Shown here one piece after another: positions 25,729-36,000 of a DNA stretch of 64,000 nucleotides; within the stretch, counting starts at the first letter, position 1, and every line of letters begins with the position of its first letter. The stretch covers positions 99,975 through 163,974 of the forward strand of contig JAFKFG010000009.1 in the NCBI GenBank assembly GCA_017307355.1, given 5' to 3'. Origin of the DNA: Alphaproteobacteria bacterium (GTDB lineage Bacteria > Pseudomonadota > Alphaproteobacteria > Micropepsales > Micropepsaceae). The position numbers and the translations under genes were made by a program. The notes under the pieces were generated by a model. The model worked only from the letters and a program-made list of their open reading frames with translations, did not search any database and was not told the origin of the DNA.

Positions 25729-26649
25729 ATGGCGGACGAGGGCGAGGAAAAGAATCTGCGGCTGATGGCGCGCTGGCGCCAGACCGGGCGCGTTCTGGTC
25801 GAAGCCCTGCCCTATATTCTCAAATACGATCAGAAGACCATCGTGGTGAAGTATGGCGGCAACGCCATGACCGGCTCGGGCGGCACCGACGATTTCTCCC
25901 AGGACATCGTCCTGATGAAGCAGACCGGCATCGATCCGGTGGTGGTGCATGGCGGCGGCCCGCAGATCGGCGCCATGCTCAAAAAGCTGGACATCCAATC
26001 GCGCTTCATCGACGGCTTGCGCGTCACCGACGAAGCGGCGGTCGAAGTGGTCGAAATGGTCCTGACCGGCTCGATCAACAAGCACATCGTCACCGCCATC
26101 AACGCGGCGGGCGGGCGCGCCGTGGGCCTGTCCGGCAAGGACGGCAACATGGTGGTGGCCAAGAAACTGGCGCTGACCAAGACCGATCCGGTGTCCGGCA
26201 AGGTCACGGTCGAGGATCTGGGTTTCGTCGGCGAACCCGACGCGATCAATCCCGAAATCCTCTACACCATGATGAAGTCGGAGATCATTCCGGTGATCGC
26301 GCCGATTGGCGTCGGGCCCAAGGGTGAAACCTACAACATCAATGCCGACACGGTGGCCGGCGCGGTGGCCGGCGCGGTCAAGGCTGAGCGCCTGGTGCTG
26401 CTCACCGATGTCGAAGGCGTGCTGGACAAGGACAAGAAGCTGATCGCGCATCTCACCGTCAGCGAAGCGCGCGCCTTGATCCAGGACGGCACCATTTCGG
26501 GCGGCATGATTCCCAAGATCTCCACCGCCATCGAAGCGGTCGAGGCCGGCGTCAATGCGGCCGTAATCCTGGACGGGCGCATTCCCCATGTGCTGCTGCT
26601 CGAACTTTTCACCGAGCATGGCGCCGGAACCCTGATCACCGCCGGGTGA
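25729..26649 (+). CDS. argB: N-acetylglutamate kinase
   Basis: The 306-residue kinase phosphorylates N-acetyl-L-glutamate in arginine synthesis. Typical motifs: VVKYGGNAM (about residues 40-48), VHGGGPQIG (about 72-80), GLSGKDGNM (about 134-142), [10 protein letters not shown] (about 206-215) and GGMIPKI near 258-264. The N-terminus has about 25 residues before the first motif, as in the longer form of the family. It overlaps the downstream DUF1036 frame by 4 bp if the GTG start is used. Confidence 0.97.
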   Translation: MADEGEEKNLRLMARWRQTGRVLVEALPYILKYDQKTIVVKYGGNAMTGSGGTDDFSQDIVLMKQTGIDPVVVHGGGPQIGAMLKKLDIQSRFIDGLRVTDEAAVEVVEMVLTGSINKHIVTAINAAGGRAVGLSGKDGNMVVAKKLALTKTDPVSGKVTVEDLGFVGEPDAINPEILYTMMKSEIIPVIAPIGVGPKGETYNINADTVAGAVAGAVKAERLVLLTDVEGVLDKDKKLIAHLTVSEARALIQDGTISGGMIPKISTAIEAVEAGVNAAVILDGRIPHVLLLELFTEHGAGTLITAG

Positions 26650-26654
26650 GACGG

Positions 26655-27671
26655 ATGCGGCGCGGGCTGGCAGCTTTGGCGGTGCTGGCGGCGGGCCTGG
26701 GGCTGGCAAGCCCCGCCGAGGCCGCGCTCAAGCTCTGCAACCGCACCAGCTATATTCTTTATGCGGCGACGTCTTCGGTGTCGGGCAACGGCTCGTCCAC
26801 GCAAGGCTGGGTCCGCATCGCGCCCGGCGATTGCCAGGTCGCCCGCCCCGAAAAACTCTCCTCGCAAAGCTATCTGGTCTATGCGCGCTCGGCGCTGGCC
26901 CATTCGGGGCCGGAGCGCGCCTGGGGCGGGGATTTTCCGCTCTGCGTGAAGGACGGCAATTTCACCTTGAACCGGCGGGGCGCCACCGCCAATTGCACGG
27001 GCGATGTCTTCGCGGTGCCGTTCGCCACGGTCGAAACCCATAACCGCCCCGACTGGACCATGACCTTCGACGATCAGCCGAATTTCGGCGCCCTGGAAGC
27101 GGCGCAGCTGGCGGGCGTTAAGCGGCTTCTGAAGGACAATGGCTATAAGATCGCGGCAATCGACGCCAAGCCCGACAAGGCCACCGGCGCGGCGCTGGCG
27201 GATTTTCGCAAGAAAATGAAATTCGCCGAGCGCGCGGGCAATGACGAACTGTTCACGGTCCTGGAAGCCGAAGCGGCGAAGCGCGGCGGCGCTCCGCAAG
27301 GCTACACCGTCTGCAACGATGCCGGCGCGGATGTGGTGGCGGCGGTTGCCGAGCCCACCGGCGCCGATTTCGTCACCCGCGGCTGGTGGCATATCGCGGG
27401 CCATGCCTGTGCCCGCATGATCACCGCGCCTTTGAAAAGCGCGGCGGTGTGGCTTTCCGCGCAGAAGCCCGGCGGCGCCGTCACGGTGTCAGGCCCCGAT
27501 CAGTTCTGCATCACCGGCCAGGAATTCGAAATCAAAGGCCGCAAGGAATGCGCGCAGCGCGGCTATACCCAGGCAGGCTTCGCCCGCACCCCCACGCACG
27601 GCAAAAGCGGCGTCGTGGTGCACATCAATGAAAACGGGCTGATACCGGCTCAGGCAGGAATGTCGAAATAA
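26655..27671 (+). CDS. DUF1036 exported protein, two tandem domains
   Basis: The 338-residue protein has a signal peptide (about residues 1-23, ending AEA). Two copies of DUF1036 follow, each beginning with a hydrophobic strand and Cys: ALKLCNRTSYILYAATSSV (about 24-42) and GYTVCNDAGADVVAAVAEPT near 217-236, each followed by GW, P/H-GxC and VYARS/VWLSAQ type elements. Function is unknown; DUF1036 is common in Alphaproteobacteria. The start may also be GTG at 26646. The last 60 codons (27489-27671) are antisense to the 3' end of the DUF2336 gene. Confidence 0.82.
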   Translation: MRRGLAALAVLAAGLGLASPAEAALKLCNRTSYILYAATSSVSGNGSSTQGWVRIAPGDCQVARPEKLSSQSYLVYARSALAHSGPERAWGGDFPLCVKDGNFTLNRRGATANCTGDVFAVPFATVETHNRPDWTMTFDDQPNFGALEAAQLAGVKRLLKDNGYKIAAIDAKPDKATGAALADFRKKMKFAERAGNDELFTVLEAEAAKRGGAPQGYTVCNDAGADVVAAVAEPTGADFVTRGWWHIAGHACARMITAPLKSAAVWLSAQKPGGAVTVSGPDQFCITGQEFEIKGRKECAQRGYTQAGFARTPTHGKSGVVVHINENGLIPAQAGMSK

Positions 27672-28850
27672 GCGAGACAGCTTCATCACCGAAGTCTGGA
27701 TCTTGAACGCGGTGCGCATGCTGAGATGCGCGCGCCAGACCAGCGCCACCAGGGGCTTGGCGCCGCGCTGGCCCAGGATCTTTCGCACCGTGGCTTCGGG
27801 CACTTGCGCCAGCGACGCCAATGCCAGGGTGACGGTTTCGCGGCTGCCGGCGCTGGCGGCATTCTCGACAAAGCCGTCATCCAGCGTGCCCTGCGCCCGG
27901 GCCGCGGCCACGATCTGCGCCGCGCTTTCCGCGCCGCTTTCCCCGTCATTCTGTTCGAGCCGCGCCCGAAGCCGCCGGTTCAGATGCGCGCGGGTGGCGT
28001 CGCTGAGATCGCCCCGCGCCACCAGCTGCTCCAACAGCGAAGCGCCGACAAAGCTGCCGATGCGGCGGATGGCGCGGGCCGACAGGTCGGCGCGCATCAC
28101 CAAAGGCTGGTGCCAGCTTTCGATCGCCTCGGCTTCCTCCACGATGCGGTCCAAGGTTTCCTTGCGCATTTTCGCATCCGGATTGACCAGCAGCGCCGCC
28201 ACCGCGGACACATCCAGCGACTGGACCAGGGCGTCGCTCACCTCTTCGCCCAGGGGACGGCGGCGCGCCACGGCGGACAGGATCTGCCGCACCTGGCCGC
28301 CCGCGATGATCTCCATCAGATCGGCGTCGGAGAGAAGCGGCGAATATTCCAGGATCGGCGCCGCCACCAGTTCGTCCACGTCCTGCGCCAGGCGCAGCGC
28401 GACGTCGCGGGGGATACAATCCAGATGCTTGATCTCGTCCGCCAGGATGGCGCGCACGCGCATGGCGGTATCGCGCGCCAGCACTTCCAACGTGGCGAGG
28501 GTGAGCGCGATGGCCTCTTCGCTTTCGCGCGCTTTGAGGCCCGGCATCAGGCGGCCGATCTTGGCGGCCAATTCGGCGCGCACCTCCTCGGCGTCGTCGT
28601 CGGCCAAAAGCCGGTTGATGCGCGCCGGCGTGGCGGGATTTGCGGCCACCGCCTGGCGGGTGGCGGGAGCGCCATGCTCGGCCAGATATTCGAACACGGC
28701 GGAGCCGACATCCGCATTGCGGATGATATAATCCTCGCTCTCGCGGGCGCGCATTTCCAGAATGTCCAGCGCCTCGCGCGGGTCCATGGCTTCGCGCGCC
28801 TTGTCGCGTTCCGGCGCATAGGATGTACGGCCGCTTACGGCTTTCTTCAT
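27489..28850 (-). CDS. DUF2336 protein with antisense-extended C-terminus
   Basis: The 453-residue, mostly helical protein is of the DUF2336 type: DILEMRARESEDYIIRNADVGS (N-terminal), repeated Leu/Ala-rich helices with LARDTAMRVRAILADEIK, DADLMEIIAGGQVRQILSAVA and a C-terminal ALVWRAHLSMRTAFKIQTSVMKL region. The family usually continues another 25-40 residues after that point, but here the sequence turns into SRLFRHSCLSRYQPVFI and then runs antisense to the DUF1036 gene for about 180 bp. A frameshift or 3' replacement near 27680 is likely. The N-terminal start at 28850 (MKKAVSG) is plausible; a second Met lies at 28787. Confidence 0.75.
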   Translation of the reverse strand: MKKAVSGRTSYAPERDKAREAMDPREALDILEMRARESEDYIIRNADVGSAVFEYLAEHGAPATRQAVAANPATPARINRLLADDDAEEVRAELAAKIGRLMPGLKARESEEAIALTLATLEVLARDTAMRVRAILADEIKHLDCIPRDVALRLAQDVDELVAAPILEYSPLLSDADLMEIIAGGQVRQILSAVARRRPLGEEVSDALVQSLDVSAVAALLVNPDAKMRKETLDRIVEEAEAIESWHQPLVMRADLSARAIRRIGSFVGASLLEQLVARGDLSDATRAHLNRRLRARLEQNDGESGAESAAQIVAAARAQGTLDDGFVENAASAGSRETVTLALASLAQVPEATVRKILGQRGAKPLVALVWRAHLSMRTAFKIQTSVMKLSRLFRHSCLSRYQPVFIDVHHDAAFAVRGGAGEACLGIAALRAFLAAFDFEFLAGDAELIGA

Positions 28851-28966
28851 CGGCTTCTCCGTGGCCGGAGTGTCGGGGCCGGAAATTTAAGGACCGCTAA
28901 ACAGCCATGGTTGCGCGAGTGTTAACGCGGCTTGCACCCGCGGCAGGCAGCGGTCATGGTTCGCCG

Positions 28967-29695
28967 ATGACCCCGGCCCACAACCCGCCACCGCCGCCGG
29001 CGCGAAACGCGCCCGATTTCAGCCCCGATTTCAGCCATGTCCGGGACTGGATCTTCGACCTGGACAACACGCTGTACCGCGCCGACAACGGCATCTTCGC
29101 CCAGATCGATGCCAATATGACCCGCTTTGTCGCCCAGCTCCTGGGCCTGGGGCGGGACGATGCGCGCAAGATCCAGAAACAACTCTATCGCGATCACGGC
29201 ACCACCCTGGCGGGGTTGGTGGCGGTCTATAAGATCGATCCGGAACCCTATCTGGCGTTCGTGCATGACATCGATCTGTCCGGCCTGGTGCCCGAGCCGG
29301 CCTTGCGCGATGCCCTGACGCGACTGCCGGGGCGGCGCTTCGTCTTCACCAATGGCTGCCGCAACCATGCCGCGCGCATTCTGGAGCGGCTGGAGCTGGC
29401 CGACCTGTTCGAGCAGGTCTGGGACATCCGCACCATCGGCTTCGTCCCCAAGCCGGGACCCGAGGCGTATGACGCGGCGGTGGCGACAGGAAACATCACC
29501 CCCGCCAAGGCCGCGATGTTCGACGACATCGCCCGCAATCTGGTGGTGCCGCACGATCTGGGAATGACCACGGTCTGGCTGGATTGCCAAAGCGACTGGT
29601 CGCGCCAGGGCCCGGAATTTCCCGTTGCGTCCACCGCCCATATCGATCATGAAACCCGGGATCTGGTTCCCTTCCTCAGCAATATCGGGATTTGA
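28967..29695 (+). CDS. HAD-family pyrimidine 5'-nucleotidase-like phosphatase
   Basis: The 242-residue HAD protein has motif [15 protein letters not shown] (Asp nucleophile), motif [12 protein letters not shown] and motif [17 protein letters not shown] and MFDDIARNL. The pattern matches the YjjG/Sdt1-like pyrimidine 5'-nucleotidases. Starts at 28907 or 28967 are both possible and neither has a strong ribosome site; 28967 is nearer the domain. It ends 1 bp before the dapD start. Confidence 0.86.
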   Translation: MTPAHNPPPPPARNAPDFSPDFSHVRDWIFDLDNTLYRADNGIFAQIDANMTRFVAQLLGLGRDDARKIQKQLYRDHGTTLAGLVAVYKIDPEPYLAFVHDIDLSGLVPEPALRDALTRLPGRRFVFTNGCRNHAARILERLELADLFEQVWDIRTIGFVPKPGPEAYDAAVATGNITPAKAAMFDDIARNLVVPHDLGMTTVWLDCQSDWSRQGPEFPVASTAHIDHETRDLVPFLSNIGI

Positions 29696-29696
29696 C

Positions 29697-30521
29697 ATGA
29701 CGAATGATCTGGCGCGCGCCATCGACAGCGCCTGGGACGCGCGTGAAAGCCTTGGCCCCACCACCAAGGGCGAAGCTCGCGATGCGGTCGAAGCCGTGCT
29801 GGCGGCGCTGGATGACGGCTCGCTTCGGGTGGCGGAAAAAACCGGCGGCGAATGGACCGTGCATCAATGGCTGAAGAAGGCCGTGCTGCTGTCCTTCCGC
29901 CTCAACGACATGAAGATCATTTCCGACGCGCCGGGCGGCGCGGTGTGGTGGGACAAGGTCGATTCCAAATTCTTGGGCTGGGACGAAGCGCGCTTCCGCG
30001 CCGCCGGCTTCCGCGCCGTGCCCGGCGCCATCGTCCGCCGCTCGGCCTTCATCGCCAAGGGCGTGGTCCTGATGCCCAGCTTCGTCAATGTCGGCGCCCG
30101 GGTGGGCGAAGGCACCATGATCGATACCTGGGCCACGGTGGGTTCCTGCGCCCAGGTCGGCGCGCATTGCCATATTTCGGGCGGCGCGGGCCTGGGCGGC
30201 GTGCTGGAACCGCTGCAGGCGGCGCCCACGATTATCGAGGATAATTGCTTCATCGGCGCCCGCGCCGAAGTCGCCGAAGGCGTGATCGTGGGCGAAGGTA
30301 GCGTCTTGTCGATGGGCGTTTATCTTTCGGCTTCGACCAAGATCGTGGATCGCGCCACGGGCGAAATCTTCATGGGCAAGGTGCCGCCCTATTCGGTGGT
30401 GGTGTCGGGCTCCATGCCAGGGGCACAAGGCCAGCCGAACTTGTATTGCGTCGTGATCGTGAAGCGGGTGGATGAAAAGACCCGCGCCAAGACCTCGATC
30501 AACGAATTGCTGCGCACCTGA
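29697..30521 (+). CDS. dapD: Tetrahydrodipicolinate N-succinyltransferase
   Basis: The 274-residue acyltransferase of the succinylase branch of lysine/diaminopimelate synthesis uses succinyl-CoA. The left-handed beta-helix hexapeptide region is clear: [23 protein letters not shown], then [24 protein letters not shown] and [16 protein letters not shown]. The start at 29697 ([12 protein letters not shown]) follows the HAD gene stop closely; a longer frame starts in that gene. It shares one base with dapE (TGATG). Confidence 0.97.
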   Translation: MTNDLARAIDSAWDARESLGPTTKGEARDAVEAVLAALDDGSLRVAEKTGGEWTVHQWLKKAVLLSFRLNDMKIISDAPGGAVWWDKVDSKFLGWDEARFRAAGFRAVPGAIVRRSAFIAKGVVLMPSFVNVGARVGEGTMIDTWATVGSCAQVGAHCHISGGAGLGGVLEPLQAAPTIIEDNCFIGARAEVAEGVIVGEGSVLSMGVYLSASTKIVDRATGEIFMGKVPPYSVVVSGSMPGAQGQPNLYCVVIVKRVDEKTRAKTSINELLRT

Positions 30522-31675
30522 TGATTGACGCGCTCGCCCTCACCCAGGCCCTGATCGGTTGCCCTTCGGTAACGCCGGCCGATGCGGGCGCGCTGGCGGT
30601 TCTGGAAGCGGCGCTGAAGCCTTTGGGATTCGAATGCCATCGCCTGCGCTTCGAGCAGGCGGGCACCGCGCCCATCGAAAATCTCTATGCCCGGATCGGC
30701 ACGGGGGCGCCGCATTTCTGCTTCGCGGGACATACCGATGTGGTGCCGCCCGGCGAAGGCTGGGCCCATGATCCGTTCGCGGCCGTGATTTCCGACGGCA
30801 TGCTGTTCGGGCGCGGCGCCGCCGACATGAAGTCGGCGGTGGCGGCCTTCGCGGCGGCGGCGGCCCGGGTGATCGCGAACGGCATGCCCAACGGCTCGAT
30901 CAGCCTCCTCATCACGGGCGACGAGGAAGGCCCCGCCGTCAACGGCACCGTGAAAATGCTCTCCTGGCTGAAGCAGCGGGGCGAAAAGATCGATCATTGC
31001 GTGGTGGGCGAACCCACCAGCGTGGGCAGCGTGGGCGACACGCTCAAGATCGGGCGGCGCGGCTCGATCAATTTCAAACTCGCGGTGCGCGGCACCCAAG
31101 GCCATGTCGGCTATCCGCAAAAGGCGAACAATCCCATTCCGGTCCTGGCCGAACTGGTCACGCAGCTGGCGGGCTACAAGCTCGACAAGGGCAATGCGCA
31201 TTTCGATCCCTCGACCTTGGCCTTCACCACCATGGATGTGGGCAATGCGGCGACCAATGTGATCCCGGGCGGCGCCTATGCCGCCTTCAATATCCGCTTC
31301 AATGACGCGCACACGCCGGACAGCCTGGTGGGCTGGGTCAATGACCGGGCCGAACGCATCGCCAAGGAAAGCGGCTGTTCCATCACCGTCACCCATTCGG
31401 TGAGCGGCACCTCCTTTCTCACCCAGCCGGGAAAATTCACCCAACTGATCAGCGACACGGTCTCGCGGATCACCGGGCATTCGCCCGTCTTCTCCACCAG
31501 CGGCGGCACCTCGGATGCCCGCTTCATCAAGGATCATTGCCCGGTGGTCGAGTTGGGGTTGGCGGGATCGACCATGCACAAGACGGATGAATGCGTGCCG
31601 GTCGGCGAAATCGAACTGCTCACCGACATCTATGCCGCGCTGTTGACCGATTATTTCGCCAAGCCGCCGCTGTGA
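30521..31675 (+). CDS. dapE: Succinyl-diaminopimelate desuccinylase
   Basis: The 384-residue M20 peptidase-family enzyme removes succinate from N-succinyl-LL-DAP, the step after DapD and DapC. Zinc ligands are in FAGHTDVVPPG (His, Asp), RGAADMKSA (bridging Asp), GDEEGPA (Glu pair), and a C-terminal STMHKTDE motif with His. Dimerisation domain ARGTQGHVGYPQ-like sequence lies near residues 187-198. It is coupled to dapD by a one-base overlap. Confidence 0.96.
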   Translation: MIDALALTQALIGCPSVTPADAGALAVLEAALKPLGFECHRLRFEQAGTAPIENLYARIGTGAPHFCFAGHTDVVPPGEGWAHDPFAAVISDGMLFGRGAADMKSAVAAFAAAAARVIANGMPNGSISLLITGDEEGPAVNGTVKMLSWLKQRGEKIDHCVVGEPTSVGSVGDTLKIGRRGSINFKLAVRGTQGHVGYPQKANNPIPVLAELVTQLAGYKLDKGNAHFDPSTLAFTTMDVGNAATNVIPGGAYAAFNIRFNDAHTPDSLVGWVNDRAERIAKESGCSITVTHSVSGTSFLTQPGKFTQLISDTVSRITGHSPVFSTSGGTSDARFIKDHCPVVELGLAGSTMHKTDECVPVGEIELLTDIYAALLTDYFAKPPL

Positions 31676-31723
31676 GCGGGGCCAGGAAAAGTGGAACCCG
31701 GTTTTCCGTCCGGCCCCGCGACC

Positions 31724-32548
31724 ATGGAAAATAAGCCTCATAAAGACCTTCCCATCGGCGTGTTCGATTCCGGCATGGGCGGGCTGACGGTGATGCGCGC
31801 GCTGCGGGCGCGGCTGCCGGGCGAGAATTTGCTCTATCTGGGCGACACCGCGCGCCTGCCTTATGGCACCAAGAGCGCCGATACGGTGACGCGGTACGCG
31901 CTGTCGGCGGCGCATGCCCTGACCGCGCGCGGCATCAAGATGCTGGTGGTGGCCTGCAACACGGTGTCAGGACAGGCCCTGCCCGCGCTGACGGACGCGC
32001 TGGCGCCTTTGCCGGTGATCGGCGTGATCGTGCCGGGCGCCGAGGCTGCCATCGCCGCGGCCCACGGCGCGCCGATTGCCGTCATCGCCACCGAAGGCAC
32101 GGTGAAAAGCGGCGCCTATGTCCGCGCCATCCATGCGCTGGCCCTCGACCTGCCGGTGGTGCAGCAGGCTGCGCCGCTTTTGGTGCCGCTGGCCGAGGAG
32201 GGGTTGGTCGCGGGCGAGATCGCGCGACTGGCGGCGGCCCGTTATCTGACGCCGTTGCTGGCGACCGTGCCGAAGCCCCGCACCCTGGTTTTGGGCTGCA
32301 CGCATTTTCCCGTGCTCAAACACACCATCGCGCAAGTCGCGGGACCGGATGTGGCCTTGGTGGACAGCGCCGAAACCACCGCCCGGGCGGTCGAAGCCAA
32401 ACTCGAGGCACTGGGATTGCGCAATGGCGGCGTGAATGGCACGTCGCATTTCCTCGCCACCGACGCGCCGGACCGTTTCAGCCGGGTGGGCGAAATCTTC
32501 CTGGGCGCGCCCATCGATCCGGGCAATGTCGAGGTGGTGGATCTTTAG
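31724..32548 (+). CDS. murI: Glutamate racemase
   Basis: The 274-residue enzyme supplies D-glutamate for peptidoglycan. It has the two catalytic Cys in VVACNTVSG (about residue 73) and LVLGCTHFPVLK (about residue 187), and the N-terminal GVFDSGMGGLTVMRAL. The start at 31724 (MENKPHKD) is preferred; a GTG at 31691 has an AGGA too close to it. It follows dapE by 48 bp and is convergent with the minus-strand truA, with hairpin repeats between. Confidence 0.96.
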   Translation: MENKPHKDLPIGVFDSGMGGLTVMRALRARLPGENLLYLGDTARLPYGTKSADTVTRYALSAAHALTARGIKMLVVACNTVSGQALPALTDALAPLPVIGVIVPGAEAAIAAAHGAPIAVIATEGTVKSGAYVRAIHALALDLPVVQQAAPLLVPLAEEGLVAGEIARLAAARYLTPLLATVPKPRTLVLGCTHFPVLKHTIAQVAGPDVALVDSAETTARAVEAKLEALGLRNGGVNGTSHFLATDAPDRFSRVGEIFLGAPIDPGNVEVVDL

Positions 32549-32563
32549 TCCTGCGCTCCGAAG

Positions 32564-32631
32564 CTCATGCTTCGACAGGCTCAGCATGAGGATATCTGTT
32601 TAACCTCACCCTGAGCCAGTCGAAGGGTGAG
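32564..32631. repeat. Paired hairpins, CTCATGC type then CTCACCC type
   Basis: Hairpin one (32564-32590) has CTCATGCTTCGAC and GCTCAGCATGAG. Hairpin two (32605-32631) has CTCACCCTGAGC and GTCGAAGGGTGAG. Both sit between the convergent murI and truA. Confidence 0.75.
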
Positions 32632-32632
32632 G

Positions 32633-33367
32633 TCAGTAATCCACCTTCACCAGATAAAGCCCGTCCGGCGGCGCCACGGGGCCGCAGCGGCTGCGGTCGC
32701 GCGCGGCTAGGGCATCGGCCACATCTTTCGTGCTCCATTTGCCTTCGCCGGCCAGCTTCAAGGTGCCGGCAAAAGAGCGGATCTGGTGGTGCAGGAAGGA
32801 ACGCGCCGAGGCTTCGATATGAATTTCCTCGCCGCGTTGAAACACATCGAGGCGATCCAAGGTCTTGACCGGCGACTGGGCCTGGCATTCGGCGGCGCGG
32901 AAGGTGGTGAAATCATGCTGGCCCACCAGGGTCTGCGCCGCGCGGTGCATCGCCCCGGCATCCAGCGCCACCGCCACATGCCAGATATGCCCTCTCTCCA
33001 GCGCGGGCGGACTGCGGCGATTGAGGATGCGATAAAGATAGTGCCGCCCCCTGGCGGAAAAGCGGGCGTGAAATTCGCTGTCCGCAATGGCGGCATCCAG
33101 CACCACCACCGGCGCGGGCCGCAGGAAATGATTGAGTGCGTCACGCACCTTGTCAGGCGCAAATTCCTTTTCCAGATCGAAATGCGCCACCTGTCCCAGC
33201 GCATGCACGCCGGCATCGGTGCGTCCGGCTCCGGTCACGGTGACGCGGGCGGCGGAGAATTTCTCGATGGCGTCTTCCAGCGCGCCCTGCACCGACGGGC
33301 CATTGTCTTGGCGCTGCCAGCCGACAAAGGGGCCGCCGTCATATTCCAGGGTCAGGCGGTAGCGCAT
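32633..33367 (-). CDS. truA: tRNA pseudouridine(38-40) synthase TruA
   Basis: The 244-residue enzyme has the catalytic Asp in [12 protein letters not shown] (about residues 48-59), [12 protein letters not shown] at the N-terminus and [14 protein letters not shown] near the C-terminus. It isomerises uridines 38-40 of tRNAs. The start at 33367 overlaps the fmt stop by one base (TGATG); the open frame upstream is antisense fmt sequence. It is the last gene of the fmt-truA pair. Confidence 0.97.
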   Translation of the reverse strand: MRYRLTLEYDGGPFVGWQRQDNGPSVQGALEDAIEKFSAARVTVTGAGRTDAGVHALGQVAHFDLEKEFAPDKVRDALNHFLRPAPVVVLDAAIADSEFHARFSARGRHYLYRILNRRSPPALERGHIWHVAVALDAGAMHRAAQTLVGQHDFTTFRAAECQAQSPVKTLDRLDVFQRGEEIHIEASARSFLHHQIRSFAGTLKLAGEGKWSTKDVADALAARDRSRCGPVAPPDGLYLVKVDY

Positions 33368-34284
33368 CAGGCGAGGCGCGTGCCCTTGGGTACGGCAAAA
33401 CCCTTGAGCAATTCGTCCGCCGTCATCGCCTTGCTTCCGGCGCGCTGAACTTTGAGCAGACGAAGTGCGCCCTCGCCGCACGCGATGGTGAGATCGTCGC
33501 CGATCACCTGGCCGGGCGCGCCCTTTCCAGATACAGGTTCAGCCAGAAGAATTTTCAGGCGCTCGCCCTTCACTTCGCTCCACGCGCCCGGCCAGGGCGA
33601 CAGGCCGCGAATTCGGCAATCGATCTCGGCCGCGCTTTTCGTCCAGTCGATGCGGGCTTCGTCCTTGGAGATTTTCTTGGCATAGGTCGCGCCCTCTGCG
33701 GCTTGCGGCTGCGCGGTGATCGCGCCCCGCTCCAGCGCGCCTAGCGCCCGTCCCATCAGATCGGCGCCCAGCCGCGCCAGCTTTTCCGTCAACTCGCCGG
33801 AGGTCTGGCGGCCGATGGCGACCCGCTCGGCCATCAGTACGGGGCCGGTATCGAGCCCCTCATCCATCTGCATCACCATCACGCCCGTCTCGGCATCACC
33901 CGCCATCACGGCGCGCTGGATCGGGGCGGCACCGCGCCAACGGGGCAGCAGCGAACCATGCAGATTGAAACAGCCCATCTTGGGTGCGTCGAGAATGGCT
34001 TTGGGGAGTAGCAGGCCATAGGCCACCACCACCGCCACATCCAGATCGAGGGCGGCGAACGCTGCCTGTTCCTCCGCGCCTTTTAGCGACAGAGGCGTGC
34101 GAACTTCGAGACCGGCGGTTTCCGCGAATCTGTGAACCGCGCCTTTTTCCAGTGCCAAGCCACGGCCCTTGGGACGGGGCGGCTGGGAATAGACGGCGGC
34201 GATCTCGTGGCCCTGGGCCATCAGCTCGGCCAAAGTCGGCACCGCGAAATCGGGCGTCCCCAAAAAGGCCAGACGGAGGGTCAT
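33367..34284 (-). CDS. fmt: Methionyl-tRNA formyltransferase
   Basis: The 305-residue enzyme formylates initiator Met-tRNA with 10-formyl-THF. The N-terminal [15 protein letters not shown], catalytic [19 protein letters not shown] (Asn, His) and [13 protein letters not shown] segments are all present. A C-terminal OB-fold domain (about residues 210-305) is standard. It is coupled to truA downstream; def lies 76 bp upstream on the same strand. Confidence 0.97.
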   Translation of the reverse strand: MTLRLAFLGTPDFAVPTLAELMAQGHEIAAVYSQPPRPKGRGLALEKGAVHRFAETAGLEVRTPLSLKGAEEQAAFAALDLDVAVVVAYGLLLPKAILDAPKMGCFNLHGSLLPRWRGAAPIQRAVMAGDAETGVMVMQMDEGLDTGPVLMAERVAIGRQTSGELTEKLARLGADLMGRALGALERGAITAQPQAAEGATYAKKISKDEARIDWTKSAAEIDCRIRGLSPWPGAWSEVKGERLKILLAEPVSGKGAPGQVIGDDLTIACGEGALRLLKVQRAGSKAMTADELLKGFAVPKGTRLA

Positions 34285-34289
34285 AACGC

Positions 34290-34356
34290 CTCACCCTTCG
34301 ACGGGCTCAGGGTGAGGACTGAGGAAGCCCTCATGCTGAGCTTGTCGAAGCATGAC
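34290..34356. repeat. Paired hairpins, CTCACCC type and CTCATGC type
   Basis: Hairpin one (34290-34316): CTCACCCTTCGACG and GCTCAGGGTGAG. Hairpin two (34330-34356): CTCATGCTGAGC and GTCGAAGCATGA. They lie between def and fmt, which are co-directional. Confidence 0.75.
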
Positions 34357-34360
34357 GGCA

Positions 34361-34873
34361 TCAACTCGCCAGCTTCTTGGCTTTGGCGAGTTTGCGCAGC
34401 GCGATGCTGCGCTTCAGGCGCGAGAAATGGTCGATGAACAGCACGCCTTCGAGATGGTCCATCTCATGCTGCAGGCAAGTGGCGAGCATGCCGTCGGCTT
34501 CGATCTCGATCTTCTTGCCGTCCAGGTCGAGATATTCGGCCTTGATACGGGCGGGACGTTCGACATCGTCCCAGATTTCCGGCACCGACAGGCAGCCTTC
34601 CTCGAACGTGGCCATTTCCTCGGACGCCCAGGTGATCTTGGGATTGATGAAGGCCCGCCAGTTCTTCTTGCCGTCCTTCTGGGCCAGATCCATCACGATG
34701 ACGCGCTTGGCGACGCCGATCTGCACCGCCGCCAGGCCGATGCCTTCGGCGGCATACATGCTGTCGGCCATGTCCTCGACCAGCTTGCGGATCTCCGCAT
34801 CCACGGTTTCGACCGGGGTGGAGACGGCTTTCAGGCGCGGATCGGGCGCGATAAGGATAGGACGGATGGCCAT
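34361..34873 (-). CDS. def: Peptide deformylase
   Basis: The 170-residue metalloenzyme removes the formyl group from new proteins. The three motifs are complete: GIGLAAVQIGV (motif 1), EEGCLSVPE (Cys ligand) and LQHEMDHLEG (HExxH zinc/iron ligands). It pairs functionally with fmt, the next gene on the same strand. The start at 34873 gives MAIRPILIAPDPRL, the family beginning. Confidence 0.98.
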   Translation of the reverse strand: MAIRPILIAPDPRLKAVSTPVETVDAEIRKLVEDMADSMYAAEGIGLAAVQIGVAKRVIVMDLAQKDGKKNWRAFINPKITWASEEMATFEEGCLSVPEIWDDVERPARIKAEYLDLDGKKIEIEADGMLATCLQHEMDHLEGVLFIDHFSRLKRSIALRKLAKAKKLAS

Positions 34874-34914
34874 GGCGGTGAGATAAGGCCGGGCCGGATC
34901 AGGGTCAAGGATCG

Positions 34915-35973
34915 ATGGAAATAGCGGTTATCATTCTGGCGGTTGCAGTGGTTGCAGGGGCGCTGATTCTGGCCTTTGCCCGTCCCAGGCCGGCGCCCGC
35001 GCCCCTGCCCGACCCCCGGCTGGACGCATTGCTGGCCAAGCAGGGCGAAATCGGCGGCCAGTTCACCCAGACCGTGGCCGCCCAGGAAACCCTCACCCGC
35101 ACCCTGGCCGAACGGCTGGAAGCGCTGGAAAAGCGGGTGGGCGAGAACCTGGCGGCCACCGCCAAGCAGACCGGCGAAACCTTTGTCAGCATCACCGAAC
35201 GGCTTTCGGTGATCGACGCGGCCCAGAAGAACATCAGCGAATTGTCCACCCATGTGGTGTCGCTGAAAGCGATCTTTTCCGACAAACAGGCTCGCGGCGC
35301 CATGAGCCAGGACCAGATGGAAGCGATCGTCGCCGAGCATCTGGCGCCCGATCAGTATGAGTTCCAGGCCACCCTCTCCAACAATTCCCGGCCCGATTGC
35401 GTGATCCGCATTCCCAATGTGAAGGCGCGGATCGTGGTCGATTCCAAATTCCCCCTGGAAGCCTTCGAGACCTTGCGCAAGGCCGACAGCGAAGACGCGC
35501 GCAAGGCGGCGATGGTGCAGGTCCGCAATGACATCCAGAAACATGTGAAGGACATTGCCGAAAAATATCTCATCCCCGGCGAAGTCCAGACCCCGGCGAT
35601 CATGTTCGTGCCGTCGGATTCCATCTATGCCGAGATGCACGCCAACTTTCCCGAGACATTGCGCCGGGCGCGGCAAATGCAGGTGGTGATCGTTTCACCC
35701 CATGTCTTCATGCTGGTGATCGGCACCATCCAGGGCCTGATGCGCGACGCCAAGATGCGCGAGCAGGCCCATGCGATTCAGGCCGCCGTGGGCGCGCTGC
35801 TGCAGGACGTAAAACGCCTGGGCGAGCGGGTGGGAAAGCTGCGCGACCATTTCGAGACCACCAGCAAGGATATCGGTCAGATCGAAATTTCCATGCGCGG
35901 CATCGACCGCCATGCCGAACGCATCGCCCAGGTGGAATTGGGCGACAAGCCAGAGTCTTTACCCAGAAGCTGA
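34915..35973 (+). CDS. rmuC: DNA recombination protein RmuC
   Basis: The 352-residue protein has one N-terminal membrane segment (about residues 2-22), a coiled-coil region (about 35-110) and the RmuC nuclease-like domain with ARIVVDSKFPLEAFETL (about 164-180), then KHVKDIAEKYLIP and VMLVIGTIQGL-type sequence. RmuC limits inversions at short repeats, though its biochemistry is little known. It is divergent from def by 41 bp. The tail ends near SMRGIDRHAERIAQVEL. Confidence 0.94.
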   Translation: MEIAVIILAVAVVAGALILAFARPRPAPAPLPDPRLDALLAKQGEIGGQFTQTVAAQETLTRTLAERLEALEKRVGENLAATAKQTGETFVSITERLSVIDAAQKNISELSTHVVSLKAIFSDKQARGAMSQDQMEAIVAEHLAPDQYEFQATLSNNSRPDCVIRIPNVKARIVVDSKFPLEAFETLRKADSEDARKAAMVQVRNDIQKHVKDIAEKYLIPGEVQTPAIMFVPSDSIYAEMHANFPETLRRARQMQVVIVSPHVFMLVIGTIQGLMRDAKMREQAHAIQAAVGALLQDVKRLGERVGKLRDHFETTSKDIGQIEISMRGIDRHAERIAQVELGDKPESLPRS

Positions 35974-36000
35974 ATGTCAGTTTTTGATGCAATCCCAATT

